DNA from: Jatrophihabitans sp964252635
GTDB taxonomy: Bacteria > Actinomycetota > Actinomycetes > Mycobacteriales > Jatrophihabitantaceae
Direction of reading: 5' to 3'
Assembly (NCBI RefSeq): GCF_964252635.1
Contig: NZ_CAXUNP010000001.1
Location: 62,001-126,000 of the forward strand
Length of the DNA: 64,000 nt
The position numbers and the translations under genes are program-made. Positions 24,767 to 33,165 of this stretch are shown piece after piece (the first letter of the stretch is position 1; each line of letters opens with the position of its first letter). The notes under the pieces were generated by a model that was not told where the DNA came from, did no database searches, and was given only the letters and a program-made list of their open reading frames with translations.

Positions 24767-26368
24767 CTAAGAGGTCCAGATGCGCGTCGGCTCGTCGTGC
24801 CCGCGCAGCACGACCTCGCCGGCCGGCTCCCAGGCCGACCGCTCGGCCTCGCGCGCCCGGCCCAGGACGTCCTCACTCGCGAGCAGGTGCTGCCGGACCC
24901 CCTTGGCCAGCTCGGTGAGCCGGGCCGCCTCGTTGACGGCGTCGCCGATGACCGTGAACTCCAGCCGCCGCTGGGTGCCGACCTGGCCGGCGACCACGGG
25001 GCCGGCAGCGACCCCGACGCCCACCTCGACCTCGGCCATGGCGAAGACCCGGTCGCGGATCCGCCGTGCGGCGCGCAGCGCAGCCGTGGCCGGGTCGACC
25101 AGCTCGACGGGTGCGCCGAACACGCACAGCGCCGCGTCGCCCTCGAACTTGTTCAGCAGCCCGCCGTTGGCGTCGACCTCGTCGACGACGATCTCGAAGA
25201 ACCGGTTCAGCATGCCGACGAACTCGGCCGGGTCCGTCTCCCGGCTGCGCTTCGTCGACCCGGTGATGTCGACGAACACGGCGACGACGTCGCGGATCTC
25301 GCCGGACAGCGTGACGCCGTCGCGCAACGCCTCCTGCGCGACCGACGACCCCACGTGCCGGCCGAACAGGTCGGTCACCCGGTCGCGCTCGCGCAACCCG
25401 GCCACCATGTCGTTGAACCCACTCTGCAGCAGGCCGATCTCACCGGCGTCGCCGACCGGCGTGCGCACCTCGAGGTCGCCGTGCCCCACGCGGTCCAGCG
25501 CCTCGACAAGGCCGCGCAGCGGGCTGCCGATGGCTCGCGCGAGCAGCGCCGTGGACAGCGCTCCGACGAGCAGCGCCACGACGCACACCACGATGCCGAC
25601 GCCGATGACGTGCGTCTTGCCGCTCGGCGCGGTGAACACGAGGATCAGGCCGAGGATCGGCAGGGCACTGGTCAGCACCCAGATGAGGAGCAGCCGCCAA
25701 CGCACCCCCAGCACCGGCGCGCTGCGCGGCGGCGTCGTCTCGAGCGCGAGCGCGGCCACGGGTGCGCTGACCCGCTCGACGAGCAGGTAGGTGACACCGG
25801 CCGAGCTCAGCCCGGACAGCACGATGCCGCTGGTGATCGAGACGATCCGGGTGGCCTCGAGGTCGACGAGGGCGAAGGTGACGGCCATGACCGCCGCGCC
25901 GAGTGTCCAGAGGACGACGGTGATGACCGCGAGGTCGCGGGGCATCCGTAACGCCCGCAGCGCGTCGGTGTCGTCGGGACGATCACCGCGCAGCAACCAC
26001 CGCAGGGTCCGCCGCTGGACGAGGGTGGCGGAGCTGACGCCGAGCAGGACAGTGCTCGCGAGCAGCGCCAGCACCACGACGAGGATGACGTTCTGCTGGT
26101 GCGTGGTCACCTGCGAGTTGATGGCCGCGATGATCAGCGCCAGCACCACGACGCCGGCGACGTTGGCCCCGACGGCCAGCGCCGAGATCCCGCCGACGGT
26201 GCGCAGCACGAAGGGCAGGTTCGCGCCGATCTGGGCGACGTCGAGCCGGTCGTCGTCCGAACGGCGGACGTAGAGCCGGCCCGAGCGTGCTTTCACGACG
26301 TCACCGGACTCCGGGGGGCGCCCGGCGTCGGCGTCGGGAGGCGCAACCACGCGGTGATTGTTCCGCAC
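24767..26368 (-). CDS. Membrane-bound class III adenylate/guanylate cyclase with HAMP
   Basis: 533 residues. Six membrane segments fill residues about 55-280, then a HAMP domain (ALLARAIGSPLRGLVEALDRVGHGDLEVRTPVGDAGEIGLLQSGFNDM), then a class III catalytic domain near 345-510: VAVFVDITGSTKRSRETDP with metal Asp, NKFEGDAALCVFGAPV with the second metal Asp, and VIGDAVNEAARLTELAKG with the transition-state Asn/Arg region. This six-TM/HAMP/cyclase plan is that of the M. tuberculosis Rv1318c-Rv1320c group. GTG 26368 lies 31 bp after the epsilon-like gene, so it is probably the last gene of the acyl-CoA dehydrogenase-carboxylase operon. Makes cAMP; the signal is unknown. Confidence 0.92.
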   Translation of the reverse strand: MRNNHRVVAPPDADAGRPPESGDVVKARSGRLYVRRSDDDRLDVAQIGANLPFVLRTVGGISALAVGANVAGVVVLALIIAAINSQVTTHQQNVILVVVLALLASTVLLGVSSATLVQRRTLRWLLRGDRPDDTDALRALRMPRDLAVITVVLWTLGAAVMAVTFALVDLEATRIVSITSGIVLSGLSSAGVTYLLVERVSAPVAALALETTPPRSAPVLGVRWRLLLIWVLTSALPILGLILVFTAPSGKTHVIGVGIVVCVVALLVGALSTALLARAIGSPLRGLVEALDRVGHGDLEVRTPVGDAGEIGLLQSGFNDMVAGLRERDRVTDLFGRHVGSSVAQEALRDGVTLSGEIRDVVAVFVDITGSTKRSRETDPAEFVGMLNRFFEIVVDEVDANGGLLNKFEGDAALCVFGAPVELVDPATAALRAARRIRDRVFAMAEVEVGVGVAAGPVVAGQVGTQRRLEFTVIGDAVNEAARLTELAKGVRQHLLASEDVLGRAREAERSAWEPAGEVVLRGHDEPTRIWTS

Positions 26369-26399
26369 CGCGCGGCCGGCGGCGAGCAGGACCGGCCCG

Positions 26400-26576
26400 C
26401 TACGGCGCCGACACGGCCTGACGCAGCCGCCGCCAGCGCTGCAGAGCGTCCTCGCGGTCGGGTTCGACGCGCCGGGTGACGACAGCCATCACGGCCGCGA
26501 CCTCCTCGACCGAGGCCACGCCGCGGATGCGCACGCCGTCCGTCGCGGCAGCGGAGCGATCTCGTGGGGTGGTCAT
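26400..26576 (-). CDS. Second acyl-CoA carboxylase epsilon-like subunit (58 aa)
   Basis: It starts at an ATG overlapping the carboxyltransferase stop (ATGA). The 58 residues contain VRIRGVASVEEVAAVMAVVT, corresponding to the epsilon core (IVRG.AS.EEVAAL.AVL), and WRRLRQAVSAP, corresponding to its C-terminal aromatic-basic block. It is shorter than the copy at 14606 (76 aa). The position immediately after a carboxyltransferase gene is the usual one for accE. It is a small gene easily missed because it lies in a long non-coding frame. Confidence 0.82.
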   Translation of the reverse strand: MTTPRDRSAAATDGVRIRGVASVEEVAAVMAVVTRRVEPDREDALQRWRRLRQAVSAP

Positions 26577-28099
26577 ACCGGTGGGACGCCGTGCCGCTTG
26601 TCGGCGAAGCGGCGGTCCTTGCCCGCGAGCACCGCGTACCGGCGCGACAGCTCGTCGCGCAGCTCCGGGGCCTCGATGACGACGTCGAGCACCAGGTCCG
26701 CCGCGAGCCGCAAGATGTCGACGTCCTGCTCGAACTCGGCGCGACGCTCGGCCACGAAGGCCGCCCGCTCGTCCTCGTCGTCGAAGGCGGCGATGGTGTT
26801 GGCGTAGACGGCGTTCACCGCGGCCTGCGGCCCCATCACCGCGATCTTGGCCGTGGGCAGCGCGATACACACGTCGGGCATGAACCCGGGACCGTCCATC
26901 GCGTACAGCCCGGCGCCGTAGGCCTTGCGGACGATCACCGAGATTTGCGGGACGGTGGCCTCGGACACCGCGGTGATCATCTTGGCGCCGTGCCGGATGA
27001 TGCCCTGCCGCTCGACCTCGCTGCCGATCATGAAGCCGGGCACGTCGGCGAGGTACAGCAGCGGGATGTTGAACGCGTCGCACAGCCAGATGAAGCGCGC
27101 ACACTTGTCGGCCGAATCGACGAACAGCACGCCCCCGCGTACCGCCGAGTTGTTGGCGACGACGCCGACCGGGCGCCCGTCGATGCGGCCGAACCCGACC
27201 ACGACCTCGGCGGCGAACAGCGGCTTGATCTCGAAGAACGAGTCGTCGTCGACCAGCCCGTCGATGACGCCGCGGATGTCGAAGGGCACCGACTCGTCTG
27301 CGGGCACGGTGTCGTCGGTCAGGGCGACGGCGGGAGCCCATGCCTCGAGCTCGGGCGCCGGCTCGCGCCAGCACGTCGGCAGGTAGGAGAAGAACAGCCG
27401 CGCCTGCTCGATCGCGTCCTCGTCATCGACGGCCAGGTTGTCGCCGCAACCCGAGACGGTGGCGTGCATGCGAGCGCCGCCCATCTCGTCGAGTGTGACC
27501 TTCTCGCCGACGACCATCTCGGCCATGCGCGGTGAACCGAGGTACATCGACGCGTTGCCCTCGACCATGATCACGATGTCGCAGAACGACGGGATGTACG
27601 CACCACCCGCGGCCGACGGGCCGAACAGGCAGCACATCTGGGGCACCTTGCCGGACAGCGCGACCTGGTTGCGGAAGATCCGCCCCGCGCCCCGGCGCCC
27701 CGGGAACAACGCCACCTGGTCGGTGATGCGCGCGCCGGCCGAGTCGATGAGCCAGAAGATCGGCAGCTCCTCGGACAGTGCCCGCTCGGTGACGCGGATG
27801 ATCTTCTCGACGGTGCGGGCGCCCCAGGACCCGGCCTTGACCGTCGGGTCGTTGGCGACGATCAGGGCCGGACGCCCGTCCACGATGCCCTGCCCCGTGA
27901 CGACGCCGTCGGCGGGCAGGCCGGTCGCGAGTGCGTTCGCCAGCTGCCCGTCCTCGACGAAGCTGCCCTCGTCGACGAGCAGCGCGATGCGGTCGCGGAC
28001 ATAGAGCTTGTGCTGCGCGGCGAGCTTCGCGGCCGCCTTCTCCGGCGGCGCGAGAGTCGCGTCGCGAGCAGCGGCGACGTCCTTGCTGCTGCTGGTCAC
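26573..28099 (-). CDS. Acyl-CoA carboxylase carboxyltransferase subunit (second copy)
   Basis: 508 residues. The carboxyltransferase architecture is intact: YVRDRIALLVDEGSFVEDG, DSAGARITDQVALFPGRRGAGRIFRNQ, GPSAAGGAYIPSFCDIVIMVEGNASMYLGSP, the C-half ADVPGFMIGSEVERQGIIRHGAKM and RKAYGAGLYAMDGPGF. It differs clearly from the AccD5-type protein at 12999, and it is embedded between an acyl-CoA dehydrogenase and an epsilon-like gene, so it probably works on a branched-chain or other catabolic acyl-CoA. It would use the shared AccA subunit. GTG start overlaps the dehydrogenase stop (GTGA). Confidence 0.92.
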   Translation of the reverse strand: MTSSSKDVAAARDATLAPPEKAAAKLAAQHKLYVRDRIALLVDEGSFVEDGQLANALATGLPADGVVTGQGIVDGRPALIVANDPTVKAGSWGARTVEKIIRVTERALSEELPIFWLIDSAGARITDQVALFPGRRGAGRIFRNQVALSGKVPQMCCLFGPSAAGGAYIPSFCDIVIMVEGNASMYLGSPRMAEMVVGEKVTLDEMGGARMHATVSGCGDNLAVDDEDAIEQARLFFSYLPTCWREPAPELEAWAPAVALTDDTVPADESVPFDIRGVIDGLVDDDSFFEIKPLFAAEVVVGFGRIDGRPVGVVANNSAVRGGVLFVDSADKCARFIWLCDAFNIPLLYLADVPGFMIGSEVERQGIIRHGAKMITAVSEATVPQISVIVRKAYGAGLYAMDGPGFMPDVCIALPTAKIAVMGPQAAVNAVYANTIAAFDDEDERAAFVAERRAEFEQDVDILRLAADLVLDVVIEAPELRDELSRRYAVLAGKDRRFADKRHGVPPV

Positions 28100-29250
28100 T
28101 GGACGGGCAGGCCGAGGCCGCGGGCGATCAGCATGCGCTGCACCTCGGAGGTGCCCTCGCCGATCTCCAGGATCTTGGCGTCACGGTAGAAGCGGGCCAC
28201 CGGGTACTCCTCCATGAACCCGTTGCCGCCGAACACCTGCGTCGCGGTGCGCGTCGCGGTCACCGCGGCCTCGGTAGCGTAGAGCTTGGCGATCGAGGCG
28301 GCCTGCTTGAGCTGGGCCGGCGGCGCGCTGGCGTCCTTCATCGCGGCGGCCTTGTAGGTCAGCAGTCGCGCGGCCTCGACGGACACGGCGAGGTCCGACA
28401 GCGCGAACGCAACGCCCTGCCGGGAGCCGATGGGGGTGCCGAACGTCGTGCGGCCCTTCGCGTAGTCGACCGAGAGGTCCAGGCAGGCCTGGGCCAGCCC
28501 GACGGCCAGCGCGGCGATGGCGATGCGGCCGTCGTCGAGCACGGCGAGGAACTGGCGGAACCCGTCGCCGCGGCGGCCGAGCAGGTTCTCCTCGGGCACC
28601 CGGCAGTCGTCGAAGGTCAGGCCGTGGGTGTCGGAGATGTGCCAGCCGAGCTTCTCGTAGGGCGGCTCGACGACGAACCCGGGCGTGCCGGACGGCACGA
28701 TGATGGAGCTGATCTCGTTCTCGCCGGTGCGGGCCGTGACGGTGACGAGCGACGTCATGTCGGTGCCGGAGTTGGTGATGAACGCCTTGGCGCCGTTGAG
28801 CGTCCACTGCCCGTCGGCGAGCACGGCCCGGGTGCGGGTGGCGCCGGCGTCGGAGCCCGCTTCGGGCTCGGTGAGGCCGAACCCGGCCAGGGCCCGGCCG
28901 GCGACGAGGTCGGGGAGCCACGTCTGCTTCTGCTCGTCCGTGCCGTAGGTGAGGATCGGGTTGATGCCGAGCCCGACGCCCGCCTCGAGGGTGATGCCGA
29001 TCGACTGATCCACGCGGCCGAGCTCCTCGATCGCCACGCAGAGGCTGGTGAAGTCGCCACCCGCGCCGCCGAACTCCTCGGGCACGACCAGGCCGAACAG
29101 GCCGAGCTCGCCCATCTGCCGCACGACGTCCAGCGGCAGGTACTTGTCGCGGTCCCACCGGGCCACGTGCGGGGCGACCTCGCGCTCGGCGAAGTCGCGC
29201 ACGACCTTGCGGAAGTTCTCGTGGTCGTCGCTCAGTGCGAAGCTCGTCAT
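28096..29250 (-). CDS. Acyl-CoA dehydrogenase (first gene of operon)
   Basis: 384 residues. N-terminal SDDHENFRKVVRDFAEREVAPH; FAD-binding FGLTEPEAGSDAGATRTRA and KAFITNSGTDM; C-terminal FGTPIGSRQGVAFALSDLAV, TQVFGGNGFMEEYPVARFYRDAKILEIGEGTSEVQRMLIARGLGL. The EGTSE motif lies where family glutamates bind or catalyse. AGGAG is 8 bases before the ATG. Pairing with a carboxyltransferase, as in leucine/isovalerate catabolic operons, suggests an isovaleryl-CoA or similar dehydrogenase; not proven. Confidence 0.93.
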   Translation of the reverse strand: MTSFALSDDHENFRKVVRDFAEREVAPHVARWDRDKYLPLDVVRQMGELGLFGLVVPEEFGGAGGDFTSLCVAIEELGRVDQSIGITLEAGVGLGINPILTYGTDEQKQTWLPDLVAGRALAGFGLTEPEAGSDAGATRTRAVLADGQWTLNGAKAFITNSGTDMTSLVTVTARTGENEISSIIVPSGTPGFVVEPPYEKLGWHISDTHGLTFDDCRVPEENLLGRRGDGFRQFLAVLDDGRIAIAALAVGLAQACLDLSVDYAKGRTTFGTPIGSRQGVAFALSDLAVSVEAARLLTYKAAAMKDASAPPAQLKQAASIAKLYATEAAVTATRTATQVFGGNGFMEEYPVARFYRDAKILEIGEGTSEVQRMLIARGLGLPVQ

Positions 29251-29288
29251 GCCCGGCTCCTTCGTGCGGCGGCCCTGCCGGCGCCGCC

Positions 29289-29304
29289 TTGACGTTCACG
29301 TAAA
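29289..29304. promoter_or_regulatory. MerR/LiuR-like operator
   Basis: TTGACGTTCACGTAAA is an imperfect inverted repeat (TTGACGT-TC-ACGTAAA, one mismatch) between the divergent dehydrogenase and MerR genes. Operators of similar TTGACGT...ACGTAAA form are known for MerR-family regulators of acyl-CoA catabolism such as LiuR. It could act on both promoters. Confidence 0.6.
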
Positions 29305-29324
29305 GGTAAGGCCACCATAACGGC

Positions 29325-29744
29325 ATGACCGCCACCGGCACCAGCCACAGCCCGATCGAGGGCGACACCCGGACCTGGACGGTCGGGCAGCTGGCCGACG
29401 AGCTCGGCGTCACCACGCGCACGCTGCGGCACTGGGAGGCCGAGGGCCTGCTGTCCCCGTCCCGGGTGGGCGCGAACCGGGTCTACGGGGTGCGGGACCG
29501 CGCCCGGCTACGGCTGATCCTGCGTGGACGGCGCTTCGGGATGACGGTGGCCGAGTGCCGCGAGATCGTCGACATGTACGACGGCGCCACGTCCTCGGAA
29601 CGGCGGCAGCTGACCACGCTGCTCGGCCGGCTCGACGAGATCGCCGACGACCTCACCCGCCGTCGCGCCGACCTCGACCGCACCCTCGCCGAGGTGACCG
29701 ACGTGGCCGCCCAGTGCCGCGACCGCCTCGCCGAGCTGGCCTGA
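29325..29744 (+). CDS. MerR-family transcriptional regulator
   Basis: 139 residues. The N-terminal winged helix has WTVGQLADELGVTTRTLRHWEAEGLLSPSR, then NRVYGVRDRARLRLILRGRRFGMTVAECREIVDMY, followed by a coiled-coil dimer helix (residues about 85-139). There are no cysteines suited to metal sensing, and the short effector tail matches regulators of acyl-CoA catabolism. It is divergent from and 74 bp away from the dehydrogenase-carboxyltransferase operon, with an operator-like dyad between them, so it probably regulates that operon and itself. Confidence 0.9.
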   Translation: MTATGTSHSPIEGDTRTWTVGQLADELGVTTRTLRHWEAEGLLSPSRVGANRVYGVRDRARLRLILRGRRFGMTVAECREIVDMYDGATSSERRQLTTLLGRLDEIADDLTRRRADLDRTLAEVTDVAAQCRDRLAELA

Positions 29745-29758
29745 CACCGCCCACCCAT

Positions 29759-29877
29759 CCCGAGTTGTCCGCGCCAGCGCTCGTTCTGACTCCTCGTAGC
29801 GCGGACAACTCGGGGACGCGCGCCTACGTGTCCGCGCTCAGACCTGCCGGGACCCGACCGGGCGCGGACAACTCGGG
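29759..29877. repeat. Palindromic repeat, GAGTTGTCCGCG family (three arms)
   Basis: CCCGAGTTGTCCGCGC (29759-29774) pairs perfectly with GCGCGGACAACTCGGG (29799-29814); a third arm identical to the second follows at 29862-29877. The family recurs at 38674-38790. The third arm lies inside the 3' end of the convergent MFS gene and encodes part of its last 20 residues. Confidence 0.8.
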
Positions 29878-31056
29878 AACGGGCAGGCGGTGCCGGCGGT
29901 CGTAACCGACCGACAGCGCGGCGACGCCCAGCCCCAGCAGGGCCATGAGGACCGCGACCCCGTTCGGTGACGAGTAGCCCCACCCGAAGCCGATGGCCAG
30001 TCCGCCGAGCCAGGCGCCGATCGAGTTGGCGATATTGAACGCGGCGTGGATCGACGCCGCCGCGAGGTTGGGCGCTCCGCCGGCGAGGGTGACGATGCGT
30101 GACTGGATGGCCGGCAGCACGGCCAGGCTCGTGAACGGGAACGCGAAGATGGTGAACGCCGCCGCGATCTTGTTGTGCGAGGTCACCAGGAAGATTGCGG
30201 CGACCACGGCCTCGGCGCTGAGCGCACCGAAGATCGTCGGCATCAGCGCGCGGTCGGCCAGCCGCGCCCCGACGATGTTGCCGGCCGTCATACCCAACCC
30301 GAACAGCACGAGCAGCCAGGTCACCGACGACTCCGCGTAACCCGCGACGTGCGTCATCATCGGCGTGATGTAGCTGAAGGTCGCGAACATGGCCCCGCCG
30401 CCGATGGTGGCCACGCCGAGCGCCAGCCACACCGGCGGCGTCGCGAAGACGGCGACCTCGCGGCGCAGCGCGTCGCGGCCGTGGTGCTCGACCGGCACCC
30501 TGGTGACGAACAGGGCGATGAGCACGACGGACAGCAGCTCGACCACGGCGACGCCGACGAACACGACGCGCCAGCTGGCCTGCTGGCCGACGTAGGTCGT
30601 GACCGGGACGCCGACGATGTTCGCGGTGGTCAGGCCGGCGAACACGACGGCCATGGCCTGGCTGCGCCGTTCCGGGGTGACGAGGCGGGAGGCCACCACC
30701 GAGGCCACGCCGAAGAACGCCCCGTGCGGCAGCCCGGCCAGGAAGCGCAGGACCAGCACCGACGCGAAGTTCGGGGCGAGCGCGGAGCCCAGGTTGCCCA
30801 CGGCCAGCGCCACGGCCAGCCCGATCAACAGGCCCTTGCGCGGCAGGTGCGAGGTGAACGCGGTGACGGCCGGTGCGCCGACGACGACGCCCAGGGCGTA
30901 GGCGGAGATGAGGTAGCCGCCGTGCGGGATGGACGTGTGCAGGTCGCCCGCCACGTTCGGCAGCAGGCCGAGCATGACGAACTCACCGGTGCCGATGCCG
31001 AAGCCGGCGAGCGCCAGCGACAGCAGGGCGCGGCGGGTCGGGCTGAGGACGGGCAT
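29824..31056 (-). CDS. MFS drug-efflux-type transporter (DHA1, CmrA/AraJ-like)
   Basis: 410 residues, 12 membrane segments. Helix 1 is LALAGFGIGTGEFVMLGLLPNVAGDL; helix 2-3 loop has RKGLLIGLAVALAVGN; helix 4 contains RFLAGLPHGAFFGVASVVASRL, typical for the 12-TM chloramphenicol/arabinose efflux group. Probably an H+-driven exporter of a small molecule. The C-terminal tail (PELSAPGRVPAGLSADT) is read from the palindromic repeat, so the natural terminus may have been extended by repeat insertion. The upstream region to the biotin carboxylase shows no clear promoter. Confidence 0.9.
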   Translation of the reverse strand: MPVLSPTRRALLSLALAGFGIGTGEFVMLGLLPNVAGDLHTSIPHGGYLISAYALGVVVGAPAVTAFTSHLPRKGLLIGLAVALAVGNLGSALAPNFASVLVLRFLAGLPHGAFFGVASVVASRLVTPERRSQAMAVVFAGLTTANIVGVPVTTYVGQQASWRVVFVGVAVVELLSVVLIALFVTRVPVEHHGRDALRREVAVFATPPVWLALGVATIGGGAMFATFSYITPMMTHVAGYAESSVTWLLVLFGLGMTAGNIVGARLADRALMPTIFGALSAEAVVAAIFLVTSHNKIAAAFTIFAFPFTSLAVLPAIQSRIVTLAGGAPNLAAASIHAAFNIANSIGAWLGGLAIGFGWGYSSPNGVAVLMALLGLGVAALSVGYDRRHRLPVPELSAPGRVPAGLSADT

Positions 31057-31305
31057 GGCGGACCTTCGGTGGACGGCTCGGACGGACCAGTACAACCGTA
31101 AGCGGTTACGGCGATGTTCCCGAACGGTGCCGATGCGCGCCAGGTCACGAACGCGGGCAGCCGCGTGACCCATCTCGCCGACAAGGCCCGTCCGGCGGGG
31201 CCGGCGCGCCCGGTAATCTCCGGCCCGAGGCGTTGTGAGCCTGCCCGGACGGGCAGGGCCAGGCGGGAGCATCACCGTCCCGCACCGAGAACTGGAGGCT
31301 GGACC

Positions 31306-33066
31306 GTGCAGAAGGTGCTCATCGCGAACCGGGGCGAGATCGCGGTCCGGGTCATCCGGGCCTGCCGCGACGCCGGCTACACCTCGGTGGCCGTCTACGC
31401 CGAGCCCGACCGCGACGCCCTGCACGTCCGCGAGGCCGACGAGGCCTTCGCCCTGGGCGGCACCACGCCCGGCGACTCCTACCTCGTCATCGACAAGATC
31501 ATCGAGGCCTGCACGAAGTCCGGCGCCGACGCCGTGCACCCCGGCTACGGCTTCCTGAGCGAGAACGCCGACTTCGCCCAGGCGGTCCTGGACACCGGGC
31601 TGACCTGGATCGGGCCGTCGCCGCAGTCCATCCGCGACCTCGGCGACAAGGCCGTGGCCCGGCACATCGCCGCCCGCGCCGGCGCCCCGCTCGTGGCCGG
31701 CACCAAGGACCCGGTGGCCGGCGCCGACGAGGTCGTCGCCTTCGCCGAGGAGCACGGCCTGCCCATCGCCATCAAGGCCGTCTACGGCGGTGGCGGACGC
31801 GGCATGAAGATCGCCCGCGAGATGGACGAGGTCGAGGAGCTGTACAACTCCGCCGTCCGCGAGGCCGTCTCCGCGTTCGGGCGCGGCGAGTGCTTCGTCG
31901 AGCGCTACCTCGACCGTTCGCGCCACGTCGAGGCCCAGGTGCTGGCCGACCAGCACGGCAACGTGATCGTCGTCGGCACCCGCGACTGCTCGTTGCAGCG
32001 CCGCAACCAGAAGCTGGTCGAGGAGGCGCCCGCCCCGTACCTCACCGACGACCAGCGCGCCCGCATCCACGAGAGCGCCAAGGCCATCTGCCGCGAGGCC
32101 GACTACTACGGCGCCGGCACGGTCGAGTACCTCGTCGGCAACGACGGCGTCATCAGCTTCCTCGAGGTCAACACCCGCCTGCAGGTCGAGCACCCCGTCA
32201 CCGAGGAGACGTCGGGCATCGACCTCGTCCGCGAGCAGTTCCGCATCGCCGACGGCGAGAAGCTGCGCATCACCGAGGACCCGACGCCCCGCGGCCACGC
32301 CTTCGAGTTCCGGATCAACGGCGAGGACCCGGGCCGCAACTTCCTGCCCGCACCCGGAACGGTCACCAAGTACGTCGAGCCCGGCGGCCCCGGCGTGCGC
32401 GTCGATTCCGGCATCGACGGGACGTCGGTCATCGGCGGGGCGTTCGACTCGCTGCTGGCCAAGCTGATCGTCACCGGCGAGAACCGCCTCGAGGCCCTGG
32501 AACGGGCCCGCCGCGCGCTCGACGAGTTCGTCGTCGAAGGCATGGCCACCGCGTTGCCCTTCCACCGTGCCGCGGTGCGCGACCCCGCCTTCGCCACGCC
32601 CGACGACGAACCGTTCACGATCTTCACGCAGTGGATCGAGAAGGAGTTCGACAACCGCATCGAGCCCTTCGCCGGCGGCGCCGGCGCCGAGGACGACGCG
32701 GCCGAGCGCGAGACCGTCGTCGTGGAGGTCGGCGGCAAACGCCTCGAGGTGTCGCTGCCCGCGGGCTTCGGCGGCGGCGGTGGCGCAGGCGGCGCACGGA
32801 AGGCGGCACCGAAGCGCTCGGCCGGCAAGAAGTCCGGCGCGGCCGCGTCCGGCGACTCGCTCACCGCCCCCATGCAGGGCACGATCGTCAAGGTCGCGGT
32901 CTCCGACGGCGACACCGTCGAGGCCGGTCAAGCGATCGTCGTGCTCGAGGCCATGAAGATGGAACAGCCCATCAACGCGCACAAGGCCGGCACCGTCACC
33001 GGTCTGCAGGCCGAGGTCGGCGCGGTGGTCACGTCCGGCTCGGTGCTCTGCGAGATCAAGGACTGA
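31306..33066 (+). CDS. accA3: Acyl-CoA carboxylase alpha subunit (biotin carboxylase + BCCP)
   Basis: 586 residues. The biotin carboxylase part opens KVLIANRGEIAVRVIRACRD, with HPGYGFLSENADFA, the ATP-grasp GGGGRGMKIA, the EAQVLADQHGN region and FLEVNTRLQVEHPVTEE. A linker (residues about 500-520) rich in Gly/Ala/Lys leads to the C-terminal BCCP domain, with the biotinylated Lys in EAMKMEQPI. It makes carboxybiotin for the carboxyltransferases and is biotinylated by the BirA at 12130. GTG is chosen with CTGGAGG 7 bases upstream. In the M. tuberculosis order accA3 sits in the same neighbourhood. Confidence 0.96.
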   Translation: MQKVLIANRGEIAVRVIRACRDAGYTSVAVYAEPDRDALHVREADEAFALGGTTPGDSYLVIDKIIEACTKSGADAVHPGYGFLSENADFAQAVLDTGLTWIGPSPQSIRDLGDKAVARHIAARAGAPLVAGTKDPVAGADEVVAFAEEHGLPIAIKAVYGGGGRGMKIAREMDEVEELYNSAVREAVSAFGRGECFVERYLDRSRHVEAQVLADQHGNVIVVGTRDCSLQRRNQKLVEEAPAPYLTDDQRARIHESAKAICREADYYGAGTVEYLVGNDGVISFLEVNTRLQVEHPVTEETSGIDLVREQFRIADGEKLRITEDPTPRGHAFEFRINGEDPGRNFLPAPGTVTKYVEPGGPGVRVDSGIDGTSVIGGAFDSLLAKLIVTGENRLEALERARRALDEFVVEGMATALPFHRAAVRDPAFATPDDEPFTIFTQWIEKEFDNRIEPFAGGAGAEDDAAERETVVVEVGGKRLEVSLPAGFGGGGGAGGARKAAPKRSAGKKSGAAASGDSLTAPMQGTIVKVAVSDGDTVEAGQAIVVLEAMKMEQPINAHKAGTVTGLQAEVGAVVTSGSVLCEIKD

Positions 33067-33165
33067 CGCGAGTCTCGTCAGGATCTTGTTAGCCAGCATT
33101 TCGTGAGGTAAACAAACGATGGCACATGCCCCGGTGTGCCCCATTCCCCCCTTTTGGGAGTTCCG

